A DNA stretch of 49,925 bases, taken from positions 1 to 49,925 of the forward strand of contig PBEB01000026.1 in assembly GCA_002717505.1 (NCBI GenBank). Direction: 5' to 3'. Every line of letters begins with the position of its first letter. Position 1 is the first letter of the stretch. The DNA comes from Leptospiraceae bacterium. GTDB lineage: Bacteria > Spirochaetota > Leptospiria > Leptospirales > Leptonemataceae. The notes beneath the pieces were generated by a model. That model was given only the letters and a program-made list of their open reading frames with translations, did not search any database and was not told the DNA's origin. Shown piece by piece: positions 33,819 through 43,464 of the stretch. The position numbers and the translations under genes are program-made.

Positions 33819-36065
33819 TTAGCGCCGCGGTCCTCCGCGACCTCCACCACCGCCAGGTCGGCCACCGGGGCGTCTTCCGCCGCCGCCACCGCCACGTCGG
33901 TCTCCGCCTCCGCGAGGTCCGCCACCGCTATTGGAGCCAGCTCCCGATGCGGCGAACTCGTCCGCCAGTTCTTCGCGGATCAAGTCCACGCGGCCGAACT
34001 GGTCCACGCCCAGAACTCGAACCTTGATGGAATCACCGATATCTACCACATCCTTTACGGAATTCACTCGCTCTTTAGCAAGCTTGGAGATATGCAGCAA
34101 ACCTTCTTTTCCGGGAAAAAGCTCGATGAAAGCGCCGAAATCTACGATTCGCTTCACCGTTCCATCGTAGGACTCTCCTACTTCTACTTCGCGAAAAATG
34201 TCTTCGATCAACTTCTGAGCCAGCTCTGCTGACTGAGTATTGGTGGCCGCTATGGTCACGGTTCCATCGTCCTCCACGCTCAGATCAGCGCCGGACTTCT
34301 CAATAATGCTTCGAATCACTTTGCCGCCCGGGCCAATCAGCTCGCCAATGCGATCTTGATCGATTCGAATGGTGGTAATACGGGGTGCATTGGGGGAAAC
34401 ATCGGACCTTGCTTCTTTGATGGCATCGTCCATCTTATCCAGGATGTGCAGCCTGCCCTTTTCAGCCTGGGCAAGGGCAGCTCGCAGAATCTCCACAGAA
34501 AGGCCCTTTACCTTGATATCCAGCTGAAACGCTGTAATTCCTTTTCTGGTTCCGGCTACCTTGAAGTCCATGTCGCCGAAGTGGTCTTCGATTCCAGCAA
34601 TGTCGCTAAGGATGCAATAATCATTGTTATCGCCCATGATCAGGCCCATGGCAATACCAGAAACGCTTCTAGGTACCGGAACACCGGCAGCCATCATGGC
34701 CAGAGATCCAGAACATACAGATGCCATGGAAGAGGATCCATTGGATTCCAGTATCTCAGATACAATGCGAATAACATAAGGAAATTCGGATTTTTCGGGC
34801 ACCATACGCTTCAGGGCACGCTCGGCCAGGTTTCCATGTCCTACTTCCCGTCGACCGGGGCCCATCATTCGCTTCACTTCTCCTGTGGAATATGGAGGGA
34901 AGTTATAGTGCAGCATGAAATGCTTGTGTCTTTCGCCGGACAGAGTTTCGATTTTTTGGAAATCGTCGCCGGTGCCCAGAGTAACAACACCCAGGGACTG
35001 CGTCTGACCTCGAGTGAACACGGATGATCCGTGAACCCCGGGGAGAACATCCAGTTCAATGGAGATGTCCCGGATTTCATCCAGCTTTCGACCGTCGGCG
35101 CGAATGCCTTGCTCGAAGCATGACTTGCGAACCACCAGATACTCCAGCTCATGCATATAGCCTTTGATATCTCGAAGAACAGTTTCCTGCTCTTTTTCAT
35201 CTCGGTCCGCAACCAGTTCAGATTGGACATATTCCAGCGCTTCGTTGTAGACGGCTTTTACAGCTTCGGAGCGGCCTTCTTTGCCTTTTGCAGAGTTGGC
35301 TTCTTCCAGCTTCTCGAAATATTTCGATTTTACTTTCTCACGAATGCTCTCATCGGGCTTTCGCAGAGCCACTTCGCGCTTTTCAGGGGCAACCTTTTTG
35401 ATCAGGTCTTCTTGAATTTCGATCTTTTCTTTGATCTTCTTATGGGCGAAGTCCAGAGCTTCGATCATTTCTTCGGAAGAGATCTCTTGAGCTCCTCCTT
35501 CAATCATCATTACAGCATCTTTTGACCCAGCTACCAGAAGTTCCAGATCCCCTTCTTGAATTTCTTCTTTTGTGGGATCAGCCAGCAGCTTGCCATCTTT
35601 TCGGCCCACAAGCACTCCTGCCACGGGACCATGAAATGGGATATCCGAGACACCCAGTGCAGCGGATGCAGCCGCAATTGCATGTCCTTCTATGGACACG
35701 GTGGGATCGGCAGAAAGAACCGTTACCAGAAGCTGCACTTCGCAGAAGTATCCTTCAGGGAACAGAGGCCGAATGGGTCGGTCAATTAAGCGTGATGTAA
35801 GGGTTTCATGTTCCAGGGGGCGCGCTTCTCGCTTGAAGTATCCGCCTGGCACTCGACCTACAGAGTAGATCTTTTCACGATAGTCCACCGTCAGGGGAAA
35901 AAAGTCCTGCCCTTCCCGCGCCTCTTTTTCAGCGCATACAGTGGCCAGCATTACAAGATTTCCGTAGCGATACACTACAGAGCCATGAGCCTGTTTGGCC
36001 CAATTACCAGTTTCTATGGACAGACCGGTTCCATTCCAGTCTGCTTCTGACTTTTGATAGTCCAT
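33819..36065 (-). CDS. pnp: Polyribonucleotide nucleotidyltransferase (PNPase)
   Basis: Trimeric 3'-5' phosphorolytic exoribonuclease and degradosome component. It has 748 residues: RNase PH domain 1 from the N-terminus ([16 protein letters not shown]), the helical linker, RNase PH domain 2 with [14 protein letters not shown] and [25 protein letters not shown] (catalytic Asp residues), KH ([25 protein letters not shown]) and S1 ([31 protein letters not shown]). The last about 45 residues are Gly/Arg-rich (repeated GGG and RR/RGG units), an RGG-type tail not present in E. coli PNPase. It lies 30 bases after rpsO, the classical pair. Confidence 0.96.
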   Translation of the reverse strand: MDYQKSEADWNGTGLSIETGNWAKQAHGSVVYRYGNLVMLATVCAEKEAREGQDFFPLTVDYREKIYSVGRVPGGYFKREARPLEHETLTSRLIDRPIRPLFPEGYFCEVQLLVTVLSADPTVSIEGHAIAAASAALGVSDIPFHGPVAGVLVGRKDGKLLADPTKEEIQEGDLELLVAGSKDAVMMIEGGAQEISSEEMIEALDFAHKKIKEKIEIQEDLIKKVAPEKREVALRKPDESIREKVKSKYFEKLEEANSAKGKEGRSEAVKAVYNEALEYVQSELVADRDEKEQETVLRDIKGYMHELEYLVVRKSCFEQGIRADGRKLDEIRDISIELDVLPGVHGSSVFTRGQTQSLGVVTLGTGDDFQKIETLSGERHKHFMLHYNFPPYSTGEVKRMMGPGRREVGHGNLAERALKRMVPEKSEFPYVIRIVSEILESNGSSSMASVCSGSLAMMAAGVPVPRSVSGIAMGLIMGDNNDYCILSDIAGIEDHFGDMDFKVAGTRKGITAFQLDIKVKGLSVEILRAALAQAEKGRLHILDKMDDAIKEARSDVSPNAPRITTIRIDQDRIGELIGPGGKVIRSIIEKSGADLSVEDDGTVTIAATNTQSAELAQKLIEDIFREVEVGESYDGTVKRIVDFGAFIELFPGKEGLLHISKLAKERVNSVKDVVDIGDSIKVRVLGVDQFGRVDLIREELADEFAASGAGSNSGGGPRGGGDRRGGGGGGRRPGGRPGGGGGRGGPRR

Positions 36066-36095
36066 TAATTCCTTCCGAACCGAGAGAGGAAAACT

Positions 36096-36362
36096 TTACT
36101 TACGGATTCCGAGTTCGCCAATGAGCTTCTTGTAGGATTCTACGTTCTTCTTTTTCAGATAGTCCAGGAGCTTGCGACGACGACCAACCAGTTTCAGCAG
36201 TCCGCGACGGGAATGGTGGTCAGTTTTGTGGGTTTTGAAGTGCTCGGTCAGTTCCCGAATGCGTTCTGTGAGCAGGGCGATCTGGATCTCGGAGGATCCG
36301 GTATCTTTGTCTCCCTTCCCGTATTGCTTCAGGATTTCTCGTTTGCGTTCGGCTGTGATCAT
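36096..36362 (-). CDS. rpsO: 30S ribosomal protein S15
   Basis: 88-residue S15 that binds 16S rRNA early in assembly. Seen: [22 protein letters not shown] (13-34), [34 protein letters not shown] (38-71) and a final [12 protein letters not shown]; the HSRRGLL and RRKLLDYL segments are the RNA-binding core. The start is ATG at 36362 with a GAAGAGAG site. The 98-bp upstream gap holds a perfect 8-bp inverted repeat (36407-36446), possibly a regulatory leader. Confidence 0.97.
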   Translation of the reverse strand: MITAERKREILKQYGKGDKDTGSSEIQIALLTERIRELTEHFKTHKTDHHSRRGLLKLVGRRRKLLDYLKKKNVESYKKLIGELGIRK

Positions 36363-36406
36363 CTCTCTTCTTTTTTTACCTTTTTTAACTTAATCTTCCA
36401 TACTTC

Positions 36407-36446
36407 GATGAGCCTCTGTGCAGAAAAGCAAATTTCCCGGCTCATC
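36407..36446. promoter_or_regulatory. Inverted repeat in the rpsO leader, candidate regulatory structure
   Basis: GATGAGCC (36407-36414) and GGCTCATC (36439-36446) are exact arms around a 24-base loop that contains an inner TCTG/CAGA pair. It lies between truB and rpsO in the only large gap of the rimP-pnp block. In E. coli and other bacteria S15 represses its own mRNA through a leader structure; this is a candidate by position only. Confidence 0.45.
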
Positions 36447-36460
36447 CAGAAAAAGCAGGC

Positions 36461-37426
36461 TCAGGATCGAACAAAGACCTTCTTCAGGGAGTATTCCTGG
36501 CCCTGTCGTTGCGCTATGGCCAGGGTTTCGCCGTCTGGTCTCAAGATGAGAAAAATCTCACCATCCTGGTCTGGAAGTGGAACCGGTATCTTTCGGCCCT
36601 GCTCCAGCTGGGCCCCCCGGTTCACATCCACTCGAGTTTGATGCCACTGCGGAAATGCATCGGGCAAACTGAGGATTTCCGGCGAATGCAAAGGCTCACC
36701 GTCCTGGAATTCGGGCACCCAGGCATGCTCCAGGGAAAACGGTCCAACAGATGTGCGACGCAGACCTTCCAGAAAGAATGGAAACTCCAGTGCCCGGGAG
36801 AAATCTCGGATAATAGAACGAATGTAGGTACCGGAGCTCACTGTGAAGCGGCATCGGAGATAAAACCCATCGGCATCCTCCAGAATATCTGTTACCGAAG
36901 ACTCATAGATACGAACAGGCCTGGGCTTCAGTTCTACAGTCTCTCCCCGACGCACGCGATCGGATACTCGCTTCCCCTGCTGCTTTAAGGCTGAATAATC
37001 CGGAGGAACCTGCATTTGCGGTCCTTCCATTCCCTGGATCCAGTTTTCCATAGCCTGGCGATTCCTCTGGAGAAATGCATGGCTCTGTTCCGCGCTGACT
37101 TCTCGAACCACGGTGCCTGCCGGATCATGGGTATCCGTGAACCGTCCGGCTCGAATGGTTGCCTCGTATGACTTGTTATAGCGAAGGATGGAATCGGCAA
37201 GAACGGTGGCTCGGCCTACAACCAGCACAAGAAGTCCGCTGGCAAAACGATCCAGAGTGCCAGTATGACCAATTCGACGAATCCCCGTAGCTCTCCGGGC
37301 TCGGCCTACCATTTCCGAAGATCCCGGTCCTGCCGGTTTATCCACCAGCAGAAGTCCGTCCGTGATCGGACTGGCTGTGTAGGTGTCTGAGCTAGAGTCC
37401 TTTTTCGATCTTGTCCAGGATGGCAT
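36461..37426 (-). CDS. truB: tRNA pseudouridine-55 synthase TruB
   Basis: Makes pseudouridine 55 in the T-loop of tRNAs. Seen in 321 residues: GLLLVDKPAGPGSSEMV, the catalytic GHTGTLDRFASGLL with Asp in the TLD triplet, then RCRFTVSSGTYIRSIIRD, the family motif V-SSGTYIRS-I-D. A PUA-like C-terminus is present. It starts at ATG 37426, overlapping the rbfA coding region by 35 bases. In many bacteria the order rbfA-truB-rpsO-pnp is conserved, as here. Confidence 0.94.
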   Translation of the reverse strand: MPSWTRSKKDSSSDTYTASPITDGLLLVDKPAGPGSSEMVGRARRATGIRRIGHTGTLDRFASGLLVLVVGRATVLADSILRYNKSYEATIRAGRFTDTHDPAGTVVREVSAEQSHAFLQRNRQAMENWIQGMEGPQMQVPPDYSALKQQGKRVSDRVRRGETVELKPRPVRIYESSVTDILEDADGFYLRCRFTVSSGTYIRSIIRDFSRALEFPFFLEGLRRTSVGPFSLEHAWVPEFQDGEPLHSPEILSLPDAFPQWHQTRVDVNRGAQLEQGRKIPVPLPDQDGEIFLILRPDGETLAIAQRQGQEYSLKKVFVRS

Positions 37427-37733
37427 CGCCCTCTCGAATGCTGGTATCCAGCTCGAAATGGATACGGGGAGTCTGTCGCAAGCGCAGGGAGCGGCCCATT
37501 TCGCTTTGAAAGAATTTCACCGCAGCCGTAAGGCCGCGCCAGGTGTCCCGGTGCTCTTCTTCGGGGCCAAACAGGGAAATAAAGACTGTGGCCTCGGAAA
37601 GATCCGGCGCCAGGCTTATGCGAGTAACAGAAACGAATCCAATGCGCTCGTCCTTGATCCTTCGCTTGATAATAAGCTCAGAAAGCTCGCGAACCATAGT
37701 CGATTCCAGACGCTTTTGACGAACCGGATTCAT
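37392..37733 (-). CDS. rbfA: Ribosome-binding factor A
   Basis: Small KH-fold 30S maturation factor. The 113 residues show RQKRLESTMVRELSELIIKRRIKD (family N-terminal helix pattern), IGFVSVTRISLAPDLSEATVFISLFG (central KH strands, with the D-L-S-A-V motif), and a C-terminal LRQTPRIHFELDTSIREGDAI, ending DKIEKGL. The start is ATG at 37733. It lies between infB and truB, the usual position. Confidence 0.95.
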   Translation of the reverse strand: MNPVRQKRLESTMVRELSELIIKRRIKDERIGFVSVTRISLAPDLSEATVFISLFGPEEEHRDTWRGLTAAVKFFQSEMGRSLRLRQTPRIHFELDTSIREGDAILDKIEKGL

Positions 37734-37761
37734 TTTCTGTCAGCGCTCAGAGAAGAATTTC

Positions 37762-40212
37762 TCAGAGAGTCCGCGCCACCTCGTTGATTACATATGCTTC
37801 AACAATATCGCCGTCTTTGATGTCGTTGAAGTTTTTCAGCGATAGACCGCATTCGAAACCTTCGGCGACTTCGGTACTGTCATCTTTATGGCGCTTCAGG
37901 CTATCCAGCTCGCCATCCTCGAAGATCACAACGTTGTCTCGAAGAATTCGGATTTTGTTGTTTCGATGGATCTTTCCGGAAGTAACCATACAACCGGCGA
38001 CGTTGCCCACTCGAGAAATTCGGAAAACCTTGCGAACTTCGGCCCGACCTTTCACTTCTTCTACGTAATCCGGTTCCAGCAGACCTTCCATGGCCTTGGT
38101 CATGTCTTCGATTACGTTGTAGATAATGCTGTAATAGCGGATATCCACCCCTTCTCTTTCAGCTAACTCTGTGGCCTGCGGAGTGGCCCGAACATGAAAA
38201 CCTACTACCATGGCGGCTGAAGCAGAGGCCAGACTTACGTCGGATTCGGAAATGGCACCAGTAGCTCCCATAATGACCCGAACCTTCACATCGTCGTGGG
38301 ACAGTTTCATCAAGCCGTCGCGAATCGCTTCCACAGAACCCTGAACGTCTGCCTTGACAATGATCTTGAGTTCCTTGTGCTCCTGCATCCATTCGGCCAG
38401 AGCATCCATACTGGGCTGAGCTCTTTCTGCGGCCCTGGATATTTGCTCATAATGCTGACGTGTGGAGGCCATTTCACGGGCATATTTCTCAGATTCTACA
38501 ACCTGGAAGGGATCCCCGGCCTGAGGAACACCATCCAGACCAATAATTTCCACTGGAGTGGCCGGTGGCGCTTCTGTGCGTCGGCGACCCAGGTCATCGA
38601 ACATAGCTCGAATCTTACCGGAATAAACTCCAACTACGAAAGGATCACCCTCGCGCAATGTTCCTTTTTCAATAAGCAGCGTAGCTACAGGACCTTTTCC
38701 TGCATCCACCCGGGCTTCGATTACGTGTCCTACGGAGCGAACTTCCGGGTTGGCCTTCAGGTTCAGGATTTCCGCCTGGAGAAGCACCATCTCCAGAAGA
38801 TGCTCAATACCGATGTGATTCTTGGCTGAGATCTCACATACTACGGTATCACCGCCCCAGGATTCAGGCTGCAGTCCGGCTGTGGCCAGCTCCTGCAGAA
38901 CCTTGTCCATGTTGGCGGATGGCAGATCGATCTTGTTCACAGCCACAATAATGGGTACTTCCGCTTCTTTGGCATGAGTAATGGCTTCTTTGGTTTGCTC
39001 TTTTACACCGTCGTCGGCAGCCACTACGAGAATTACGATGTCGGTAACTGCAGCACCGCGAGATCGCATGGCAGTAAATGCTTCGTGACCCGGAGTATCC
39101 AGGAATGTAATCTTTCCAGTGGGCGTCTCCACCTGATATGCACCGATGTGCTGCGTAATGGCACCGGCTTCCGAATCCACTACATTGGATTTACGGATGG
39201 TATCCAGAAGCTTTGTCTTACCATGGTCAACGTGACCCATGATCGTAACCACAGGCGGTCGATTCTGGCGATCCTCAATTTTGTCCTCTTCCTCTGCGAT
39301 AACCGTTTCATCGAATAGGCTGACAACATTTACTTTGCATCCAAACTCCTGAGCCACCAGGGCTGCAGTTTCGGAATCGATGATCTTATTGATGGTAACC
39401 ATCTCACCCATCTTCATCAAGCGACCGATGACATCGCCGGGCTTCAGGTTGAGCTTTTTGGCCAGCTCTCCCACCTGAACACTTTCCATAATGTCTATGG
39501 AAGTGGGAACCGTAGTTCCACTGGGCTGTGGCTTGCGTTTTACAGCTCGCTGAAATTTATTGATATTTTCGTTATCGTGGCCCCCTCGACGACCACCGCC
39601 TCGGCCACCACGACCACCACCGGTTTCCGGACCTCGATCCGGTTCCCCTGGTTTGCCGGTACCGCGTGGTCCGGGTCCCTTGCCGCCCCGTCCCTGAGCC
39701 TGGTTGGCACTGGCAGCCTTTCTGGTACTTTCTAATAATGCATCAAAGGGCGTTCCGGCTCCTGCGAAACTGACGCGGCTAACGCCTCCGCCCTGACCTT
39801 TCTGCCCGCCTTGAGGAGGCCTTCGATCGCCTCCTGGACGACCTTGTCCCTGTCCCTGCCCCTGTCTGGGTCCACCGGGACCACCCGGACCGCCTCTGCG
39901 ATTGTCAGGGCCTCCGCGATTCTGTTGCTGTGGTCCTCTTTGTTCCCCTCGGGGAGGCGGACCACCGGTGGCCGGTTTTTGCTGCGCAGGACCTGTGGGG
40001 CCAGGTGCACCTTTAGGCGGAGTGGTCTTCTGGGCGGGTGCACCGGTTTTAGGGGGTCCTGCTTTGGGCTTCTTGGAAGCGTCGAAGTGTTCGGATATAT
40101 CCTTCTTCTGGTCCACCTTCTTCTTGATGACCAGCTTCTTCTTCCCTTTGGACGCGCCAGAGCCCGATAGCTGCTTCTTGATGCTGCCCTGATTTTCGTT
40201 ATTATCCGCCAT
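37762..40212 (-). CDS. infB: Translation initiation factor IF-2
   Basis: GTPase that places initiator tRNA on the 30S subunit. The ATG at 40212 is chosen because AGGA lies six bases upstream and MADNNENQG follows; an upstream frame start adds 11 residues. The 816 residues comprise a basic, Pro/Gly/Arg/Gln-rich N-terminal region (to about 225) with several RGG and GGPGG units, an IF2-N segment ([31 protein letters not shown]), and the G-domain: GHVDHGKTK (G1, about 326-334), [12 protein letters not shown] and SAKNHIGI. The C-terminal beta-barrels follow. No frameshift is seen. Confidence 0.96.
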   Translation of the reverse strand: MADNNENQGSIKKQLSGSGASKGKKKLVIKKKVDQKKDISEHFDASKKPKAGPPKTGAPAQKTTPPKGAPGPTGPAQQKPATGGPPPRGEQRGPQQQNRGGPDNRRGGPGGPGGPRQGQGQGQGRPGGDRRPPQGGQKGQGGGVSRVSFAGAGTPFDALLESTRKAASANQAQGRGGKGPGPRGTGKPGEPDRGPETGGGRGGRGGGRRGGHDNENINKFQRAVKRKPQPSGTTVPTSIDIMESVQVGELAKKLNLKPGDVIGRLMKMGEMVTINKIIDSETAALVAQEFGCKVNVVSLFDETVIAEEEDKIEDRQNRPPVVTIMGHVDHGKTKLLDTIRKSNVVDSEAGAITQHIGAYQVETPTGKITFLDTPGHEAFTAMRSRGAAVTDIVILVVAADDGVKEQTKEAITHAKEAEVPIIVAVNKIDLPSANMDKVLQELATAGLQPESWGGDTVVCEISAKNHIGIEHLLEMVLLQAEILNLKANPEVRSVGHVIEARVDAGKGPVATLLIEKGTLREGDPFVVGVYSGKIRAMFDDLGRRRTEAPPATPVEIIGLDGVPQAGDPFQVVESEKYAREMASTRQHYEQISRAAERAQPSMDALAEWMQEHKELKIIVKADVQGSVEAIRDGLMKLSHDDVKVRVIMGATGAISESDVSLASASAAMVVGFHVRATPQATELAEREGVDIRYYSIIYNVIEDMTKAMEGLLEPDYVEEVKGRAEVRKVFRISRVGNVAGCMVTSGKIHRNNKIRILRDNVVIFEDGELDSLKRHKDDSTEVAEGFECGLSLKNFNDIKDGDIVEAYVINEVARTL

Positions 40213-40260
40213 AAATTTTCCTGCCAGCGTGGCCGGTGCACTCAAATCCGCAAATTGCGG

Positions 40261-41628
40261 TTATACTTCCTCGAAGGAGACCACATCCTCCAGAATCTTC
40301 AATATCTGGGTTGCCGTTGTTTTCCCGATTCCTTCCAGAGCTTCCAGCTCCTCGGGTTCCAGCTCCACCAGATCCTCAACGCTTTTTACTCCACTCTGCT
40401 CAAGCAATGAAATCAATCGACCGGACAGACCAGGCAGTTCGGTAAGCGGAGTGTAATCTCCGTCTTCGCCTGCCCCCTCTTCTGTCTTGGGACTGAACAA
40501 TTGCTCTAGCTGTGCACGGGCTTCGGGAGAGGACATTTCCTCCCCGAATTGCGTCAAAGATTTTACGATGAGCCGGAATCCTGTGAGACGAGCTGCCAGC
40601 TTCACATTCTTGTTATCCGGTCCCTGGGCCAGACGCAATTGATCGTCCGGAACCAGAACCAGAGCTTCTTTGGTGCCTGAATCAGCACGAACTTCGGCAA
40701 CCCGGGCCGGAGAGATCGCATTTGCGATGAGCTCCGCTGGCTCCGGAGAATAGTTAACAATATCGATACGCTCATTGCCCAGTTCCCGAACAATGGATTG
40801 AATTCGCACACCTTTGATACCAACGCAGGCTCCCACCGGGTCTACATCGGAACGATTGGATCGCACCAGCAGCTTGCTACGGAAACCGGCATCTCGTACA
40901 ATATCCATGATTTCTACTACACCGTCGTAGATTTCCGGGATTTCTTGTTCGAACAGTCTTCGGACAAATTCCGGGGCTGCGCGGGAAAGCAGAATATAGG
41001 GTCCCGGGTCTCGGGACTTCTCTCTACGAAGCTCCACCGATTTGATCACTGCTTTGATTCTGTCGCCAGGGTGAAACCGCTCTCGAGGAATCTGCTCTCT
41101 TCTGGGAAGTACGCCTTCGGCTCGGCCCAGATCTACATAGACTACTTCCCGGTCTCTCCAGCGCAGAAACTGACCTGTAATCAGTTCCCCTTCTTTGTGG
41201 CTGAATTCATTATAGATGATTTCTCTTTCCTGCTCTTTCAAGCGCTGAAAGAATATATGCCTTACGTTGGTGGCTCCGATGCGAGAGAAAGCAAATGGCT
41301 CCTCTTCGATGACCAGCTCTTCACCAGCCGCCGCATCTTCCCGATGCTTTTTCGCTTCTGCAACGGTGATTTCCAGGGATGGATCCTCCACCTCTTCGAC
41401 GATCTGCTTGTGCACACTGACCCCAATCGCTGGAGTTTCAGAATCCAGGGTTACCTCAATGCGTGCATCCGGACCATACTTTCGCTGATAGGAAGTAATA
41501 AGACTCCCGCGAAAGATTTCCATGATTTCATCTTTACCCAGACCTTTTTCCGAAGCCAGGGCATCCATAGAGTCGAAGAAGGCTCGAATATCTGGCCCGG
41601 TCTGTTGCTTTTTCTTTGATTTTGCCAT
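40261..41628 (-). CDS. nusA: Transcription termination/antitermination factor NusA
   Basis: RNA-polymerase-binding pausing and antitermination factor. The 455-residue protein has an N-terminal polymerase-binding domain, S1 (EGELITGQFLRWRDREVVYVDLGRAEGVLPRREQIPRE), then KH1 (SNRSDVDPVGACVGIKGVRIQSIVRELGNERIDIV) and KH2 (LAQGPDNKNVKLAARLTG). After about residue 380 a short acidic linker leads to a helix-hairpin-helix region (LPGLSGRLISLLEQSGVKSVEDLVELEPEELEALEGIGKTTATQIL), resembling part of the C-terminal repeats in other NusA. Two bases separate it from rimP. Confidence 0.95.
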   Translation of the reverse strand: MAKSKKKQQTGPDIRAFFDSMDALASEKGLGKDEIMEIFRGSLITSYQRKYGPDARIEVTLDSETPAIGVSVHKQIVEEVEDPSLEITVAEAKKHREDAAAGEELVIEEEPFAFSRIGATNVRHIFFQRLKEQEREIIYNEFSHKEGELITGQFLRWRDREVVYVDLGRAEGVLPRREQIPRERFHPGDRIKAVIKSVELRREKSRDPGPYILLSRAAPEFVRRLFEQEIPEIYDGVVEIMDIVRDAGFRSKLLVRSNRSDVDPVGACVGIKGVRIQSIVRELGNERIDIVNYSPEPAELIANAISPARVAEVRADSGTKEALVLVPDDQLRLAQGPDNKNVKLAARLTGFRLIVKSLTQFGEEMSSPEARAQLEQLFSPKTEEGAGEDGDYTPLTELPGLSGRLISLLEQSGVKSVEDLVELEPEELEALEGIGKTTATQILKILEDVVSFEEV

Positions 41629-41630
41629 CG

Positions 41631-42161
41631 CTACATATCCAGATACAGATTCGCTTTTCGAATCTGCTCGAGACTGAGAGCATAGTTCTTTGTCTTGCCC
41701 TTGCCTCCCTTCTTTCTGGACCCTCCTGTTTTATAGGATCGAAACAATAATAACTCCTGGCCTTCCCGTTCTTCTTTGCCAGTGTATTCCACAATTTCTG
41801 TGAGTACGGTTCCCTCCTCCTCAAACTGAAGCTTCATGGGACTGGCCATGAATCGCTCCAGATCGCCGGGTAGCCTGAGCTGGCGTTCCGCCCCGGCCGA
41901 AGAAACCTCCAGGGAATAATTTTCGGCATTCAAATCGGCGGGGAGTGACCTACGGTCCGATTCCAGCGCTGCATCCAGCCTCTCAATGAGAGCGCGACTG
42001 AAGGTCTCGCACTGCTCTAGATCCACTGAACCGGTGGGGTGGTTCAGATCGTCCAGCTGGACCTCGATGTGGTAGCCACCCCCTGCATTTCGGAGACGAA
42101 TCGAGTAAATCTCTGTCCCCGGCAGAAGCGCCTCCGCCGCAATTTCATCCAGAACATCCAT
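41631..42161 (-). CDS. rimP: Ribosome maturation factor RimP
   Basis: 30S maturation factor. With ATG at 42161 the product is 176 residues. The sequence shows the N-terminal alpha/beta domain (GGGYHIEVQLDD, family CtE..S..LDexD area as DLEQCETFSRALIERLDAAL) and SLEVSSAGAERQLRLPGDLERFM, the RimP core LEVSSPG..R.L. A TTG at 42179 is in frame but overlaps an A/T tract. The C-terminal Lys/Gly-rich segment (SRKKGGKGKTKN) before LEQIRKANLYLDM is an insert relative to many homologues. It opens the nusA-infB operon, its usual place. Confidence 0.88.
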   Translation of the reverse strand: MDVLDEIAAEALLPGTEIYSIRLRNAGGGYHIEVQLDDLNHPTGSVDLEQCETFSRALIERLDAALESDRRSLPADLNAENYSLEVSSAGAERQLRLPGDLERFMASPMKLQFEEEGTVLTEIVEYTGKEEREGQELLLFRSYKTGGSRKKGGKGKTKNYALSLEQIRKANLYLDM

Positions 42162-42177
42162 TTTGCGGCCATCCGGC

Positions 42178-42202
42178 AAAAAAAAAGCGGGTGCAACCCA
42201 CT
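42178..42202 (-). terminator. Terminator-like hairpin in the rimP leader (possible attenuator)
   Basis: Reading the minus strand, a 7-bp stem with a 3-base loop lies at 42202-42186, with one G-U pair, and is followed by nine T (complement of A 42178-42186). The rimP ATG at 42161 follows after a GGATGG-type ribosome site. No minus-strand gene ends upstream here, since the neighbour is divergent, so the structure would act inside the leader of the rimP-nusA-infB transcript. Confidence 0.6.
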
Positions 42203-42253
42203 TCTACTACAAGGAATCGTTTTGTCGCTTTACTGTCAATCTAATTCAATCCA

Positions 42254-42274
42254 GATGGTTCCCGGTGAACCATC
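42254..42274. repeat. Perfect 8-bp inverted repeat in the rimP/lipoprotein divergent region
   Basis: GATGGTTC (42254-42261), CCGGT, GAACCATC (42267-42274). It lies between the divergent genes. On the plus strand it is followed six bases later by T8 (42281-42288). It could be an operator or an RNA stem. Confidence 0.5.
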
Positions 42275-42336
42275 GCAACGTTTTTTTTAATCCATTCCTT
42301 CGCAATTCAGCCCGATTCAGCGGCCAGAAGCTACGG

Positions 42337-43464
42337 ATGGTAGGGACCATCGTTCTAATCTCACTATTCCTCAGCCAGTGTGCCCGATTTAGAATCGATG
42401 AGCTGGCTCCCTCCACAATCTATTCCATTCCACTTCAAATGAATGTTACCGCCGAGGAGTTTCCGGACGGGCTGCCCATTCTGCGGACCGAGCGGATCTA
42501 CGGAAATTTTCCCTATATGCCCTCCGTGAACGATGATGGCATCTTCTTGAGTGATGTTTCTTACAGGGTGGTTCGCTTCTTTCCGGGAAACCAGGCCAAT
42601 CCTTCCTGGATTCTAAATGCACGGGGGACTCCGCTGGAGTTAGAGATTGAATCAACGCCCATTCCGGCCGGCATTCCCGGCGCTGTGGCCAGCAATGACG
42701 ATGCACTGTATATAGAGATTCATGTAATCCAGGAAGAGCAAAAGAAAACCTACAGCCCCATAGACAGCAACCCGGATCTTCCTCCAGAAAACCGACTCCC
42801 GGCCATTCTAAGACCGGAGTACTCTACGGCGGCCCCGGCCAGGATCGTTCGCGTTGACCTTGATGATCGAACAGTAATCACTCTTAAGGATGCCGATGCG
42901 GCCAACGCCACTTTTGCCCGAATTGATCGAATGGTAATGGGTGAAGACGACACTCTCTATGTTTTTCATCGCAAGGACGGTGGCCCGGCCATTACGGCCT
43001 ACCGGGACGGTGTGCTGGTGGGCACCGAAACGCCTCGCGGAATCACTGCGCCAGAAGAACTAAAAAACCACAGACTGGAAGTGGAAAGTATGATCCCGTA
43101 TCCGGGCGGTGAACGATACCTCATTAGCGCAGTCTTTCGCAATCCCTCCACCTTTGCTCCAGAGATACGCAAGATCTATCATCAGGACCGAAACGGTGAG
43201 GCCCGAGAGATTTACTCCACCGATGAAACCAGAGATGCATTGAGCTGGGCTGGTCCGGAAGGTGGATTCATAATGGAAACTCTGGATGATAGTGGCGGTA
43301 TTCTTTTCAAGATTTTCAGTGCTCAGGGTGAATACTTGAACAACCAGCTACTCCGATTTCCCGGGGTCCGCGAATCCTGGAGAGAGACCTATCGTAATCT
43401 AAACAATCGTATCTTCAGCGTGCGAATCAATGAAGGTAACTATCAACTCAATGAATGGCAGTGA
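42337..43464 (+). CDS. Lipoprotein of unknown function
   Basis: Predicted 375-residue lipoprotein. From ATG 42337 it reads MVGTIVLISLFLSQC, a short signal with Cys15 after LSQ, then ARFRIDEL. The mature part is rich in beta-like strands with repeated short segments such as GIFLSDVSYRVVRFF, IVRVDLDDRTVITL, DTLYVFHRKDGG, KIYHQDRNGEAREIYS and GGILFKIFSAQGEYL. These look like propeller blades but no named motif is clear. It is divergent from rimP and its stop overlaps the start region of the NAD(P)HX repair gene, so the plus-strand genes are likely one transcript. Confidence 0.8.
   Translation: MVGTIVLISLFLSQCARFRIDELAPSTIYSIPLQMNVTAEEFPDGLPILRTERIYGNFPYMPSVNDDGIFLSDVSYRVVRFFPGNQANPSWILNARGTPLELEIESTPIPAGIPGAVASNDDALYIEIHVIQEEQKKTYSPIDSNPDLPPENRLPAILRPEYSTAAPARIVRVDLDDRTVITLKDADAANATFARIDRMVMGEDDTLYVFHRKDGGPAITAYRDGVLVGTETPRGITAPEELKNHRLEVESMIPYPGGERYLISAVFRNPSTFAPEIRKIYHQDRNGEAREIYSTDETRDALSWAGPEGGFIMETLDDSGGILFKIFSAQGEYLNNQLLRFPGVRESWRETYRNLNNRIFSVRINEGNYQLNEWQ

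Noticed and set aside
42203-42336. tRNA gene upstream of rimP, as in E. coli metY
   Set aside because: No cloverleaf or CCA-compatible acceptor stem could be formed by eye; only the 8-bp inverted repeat is present.
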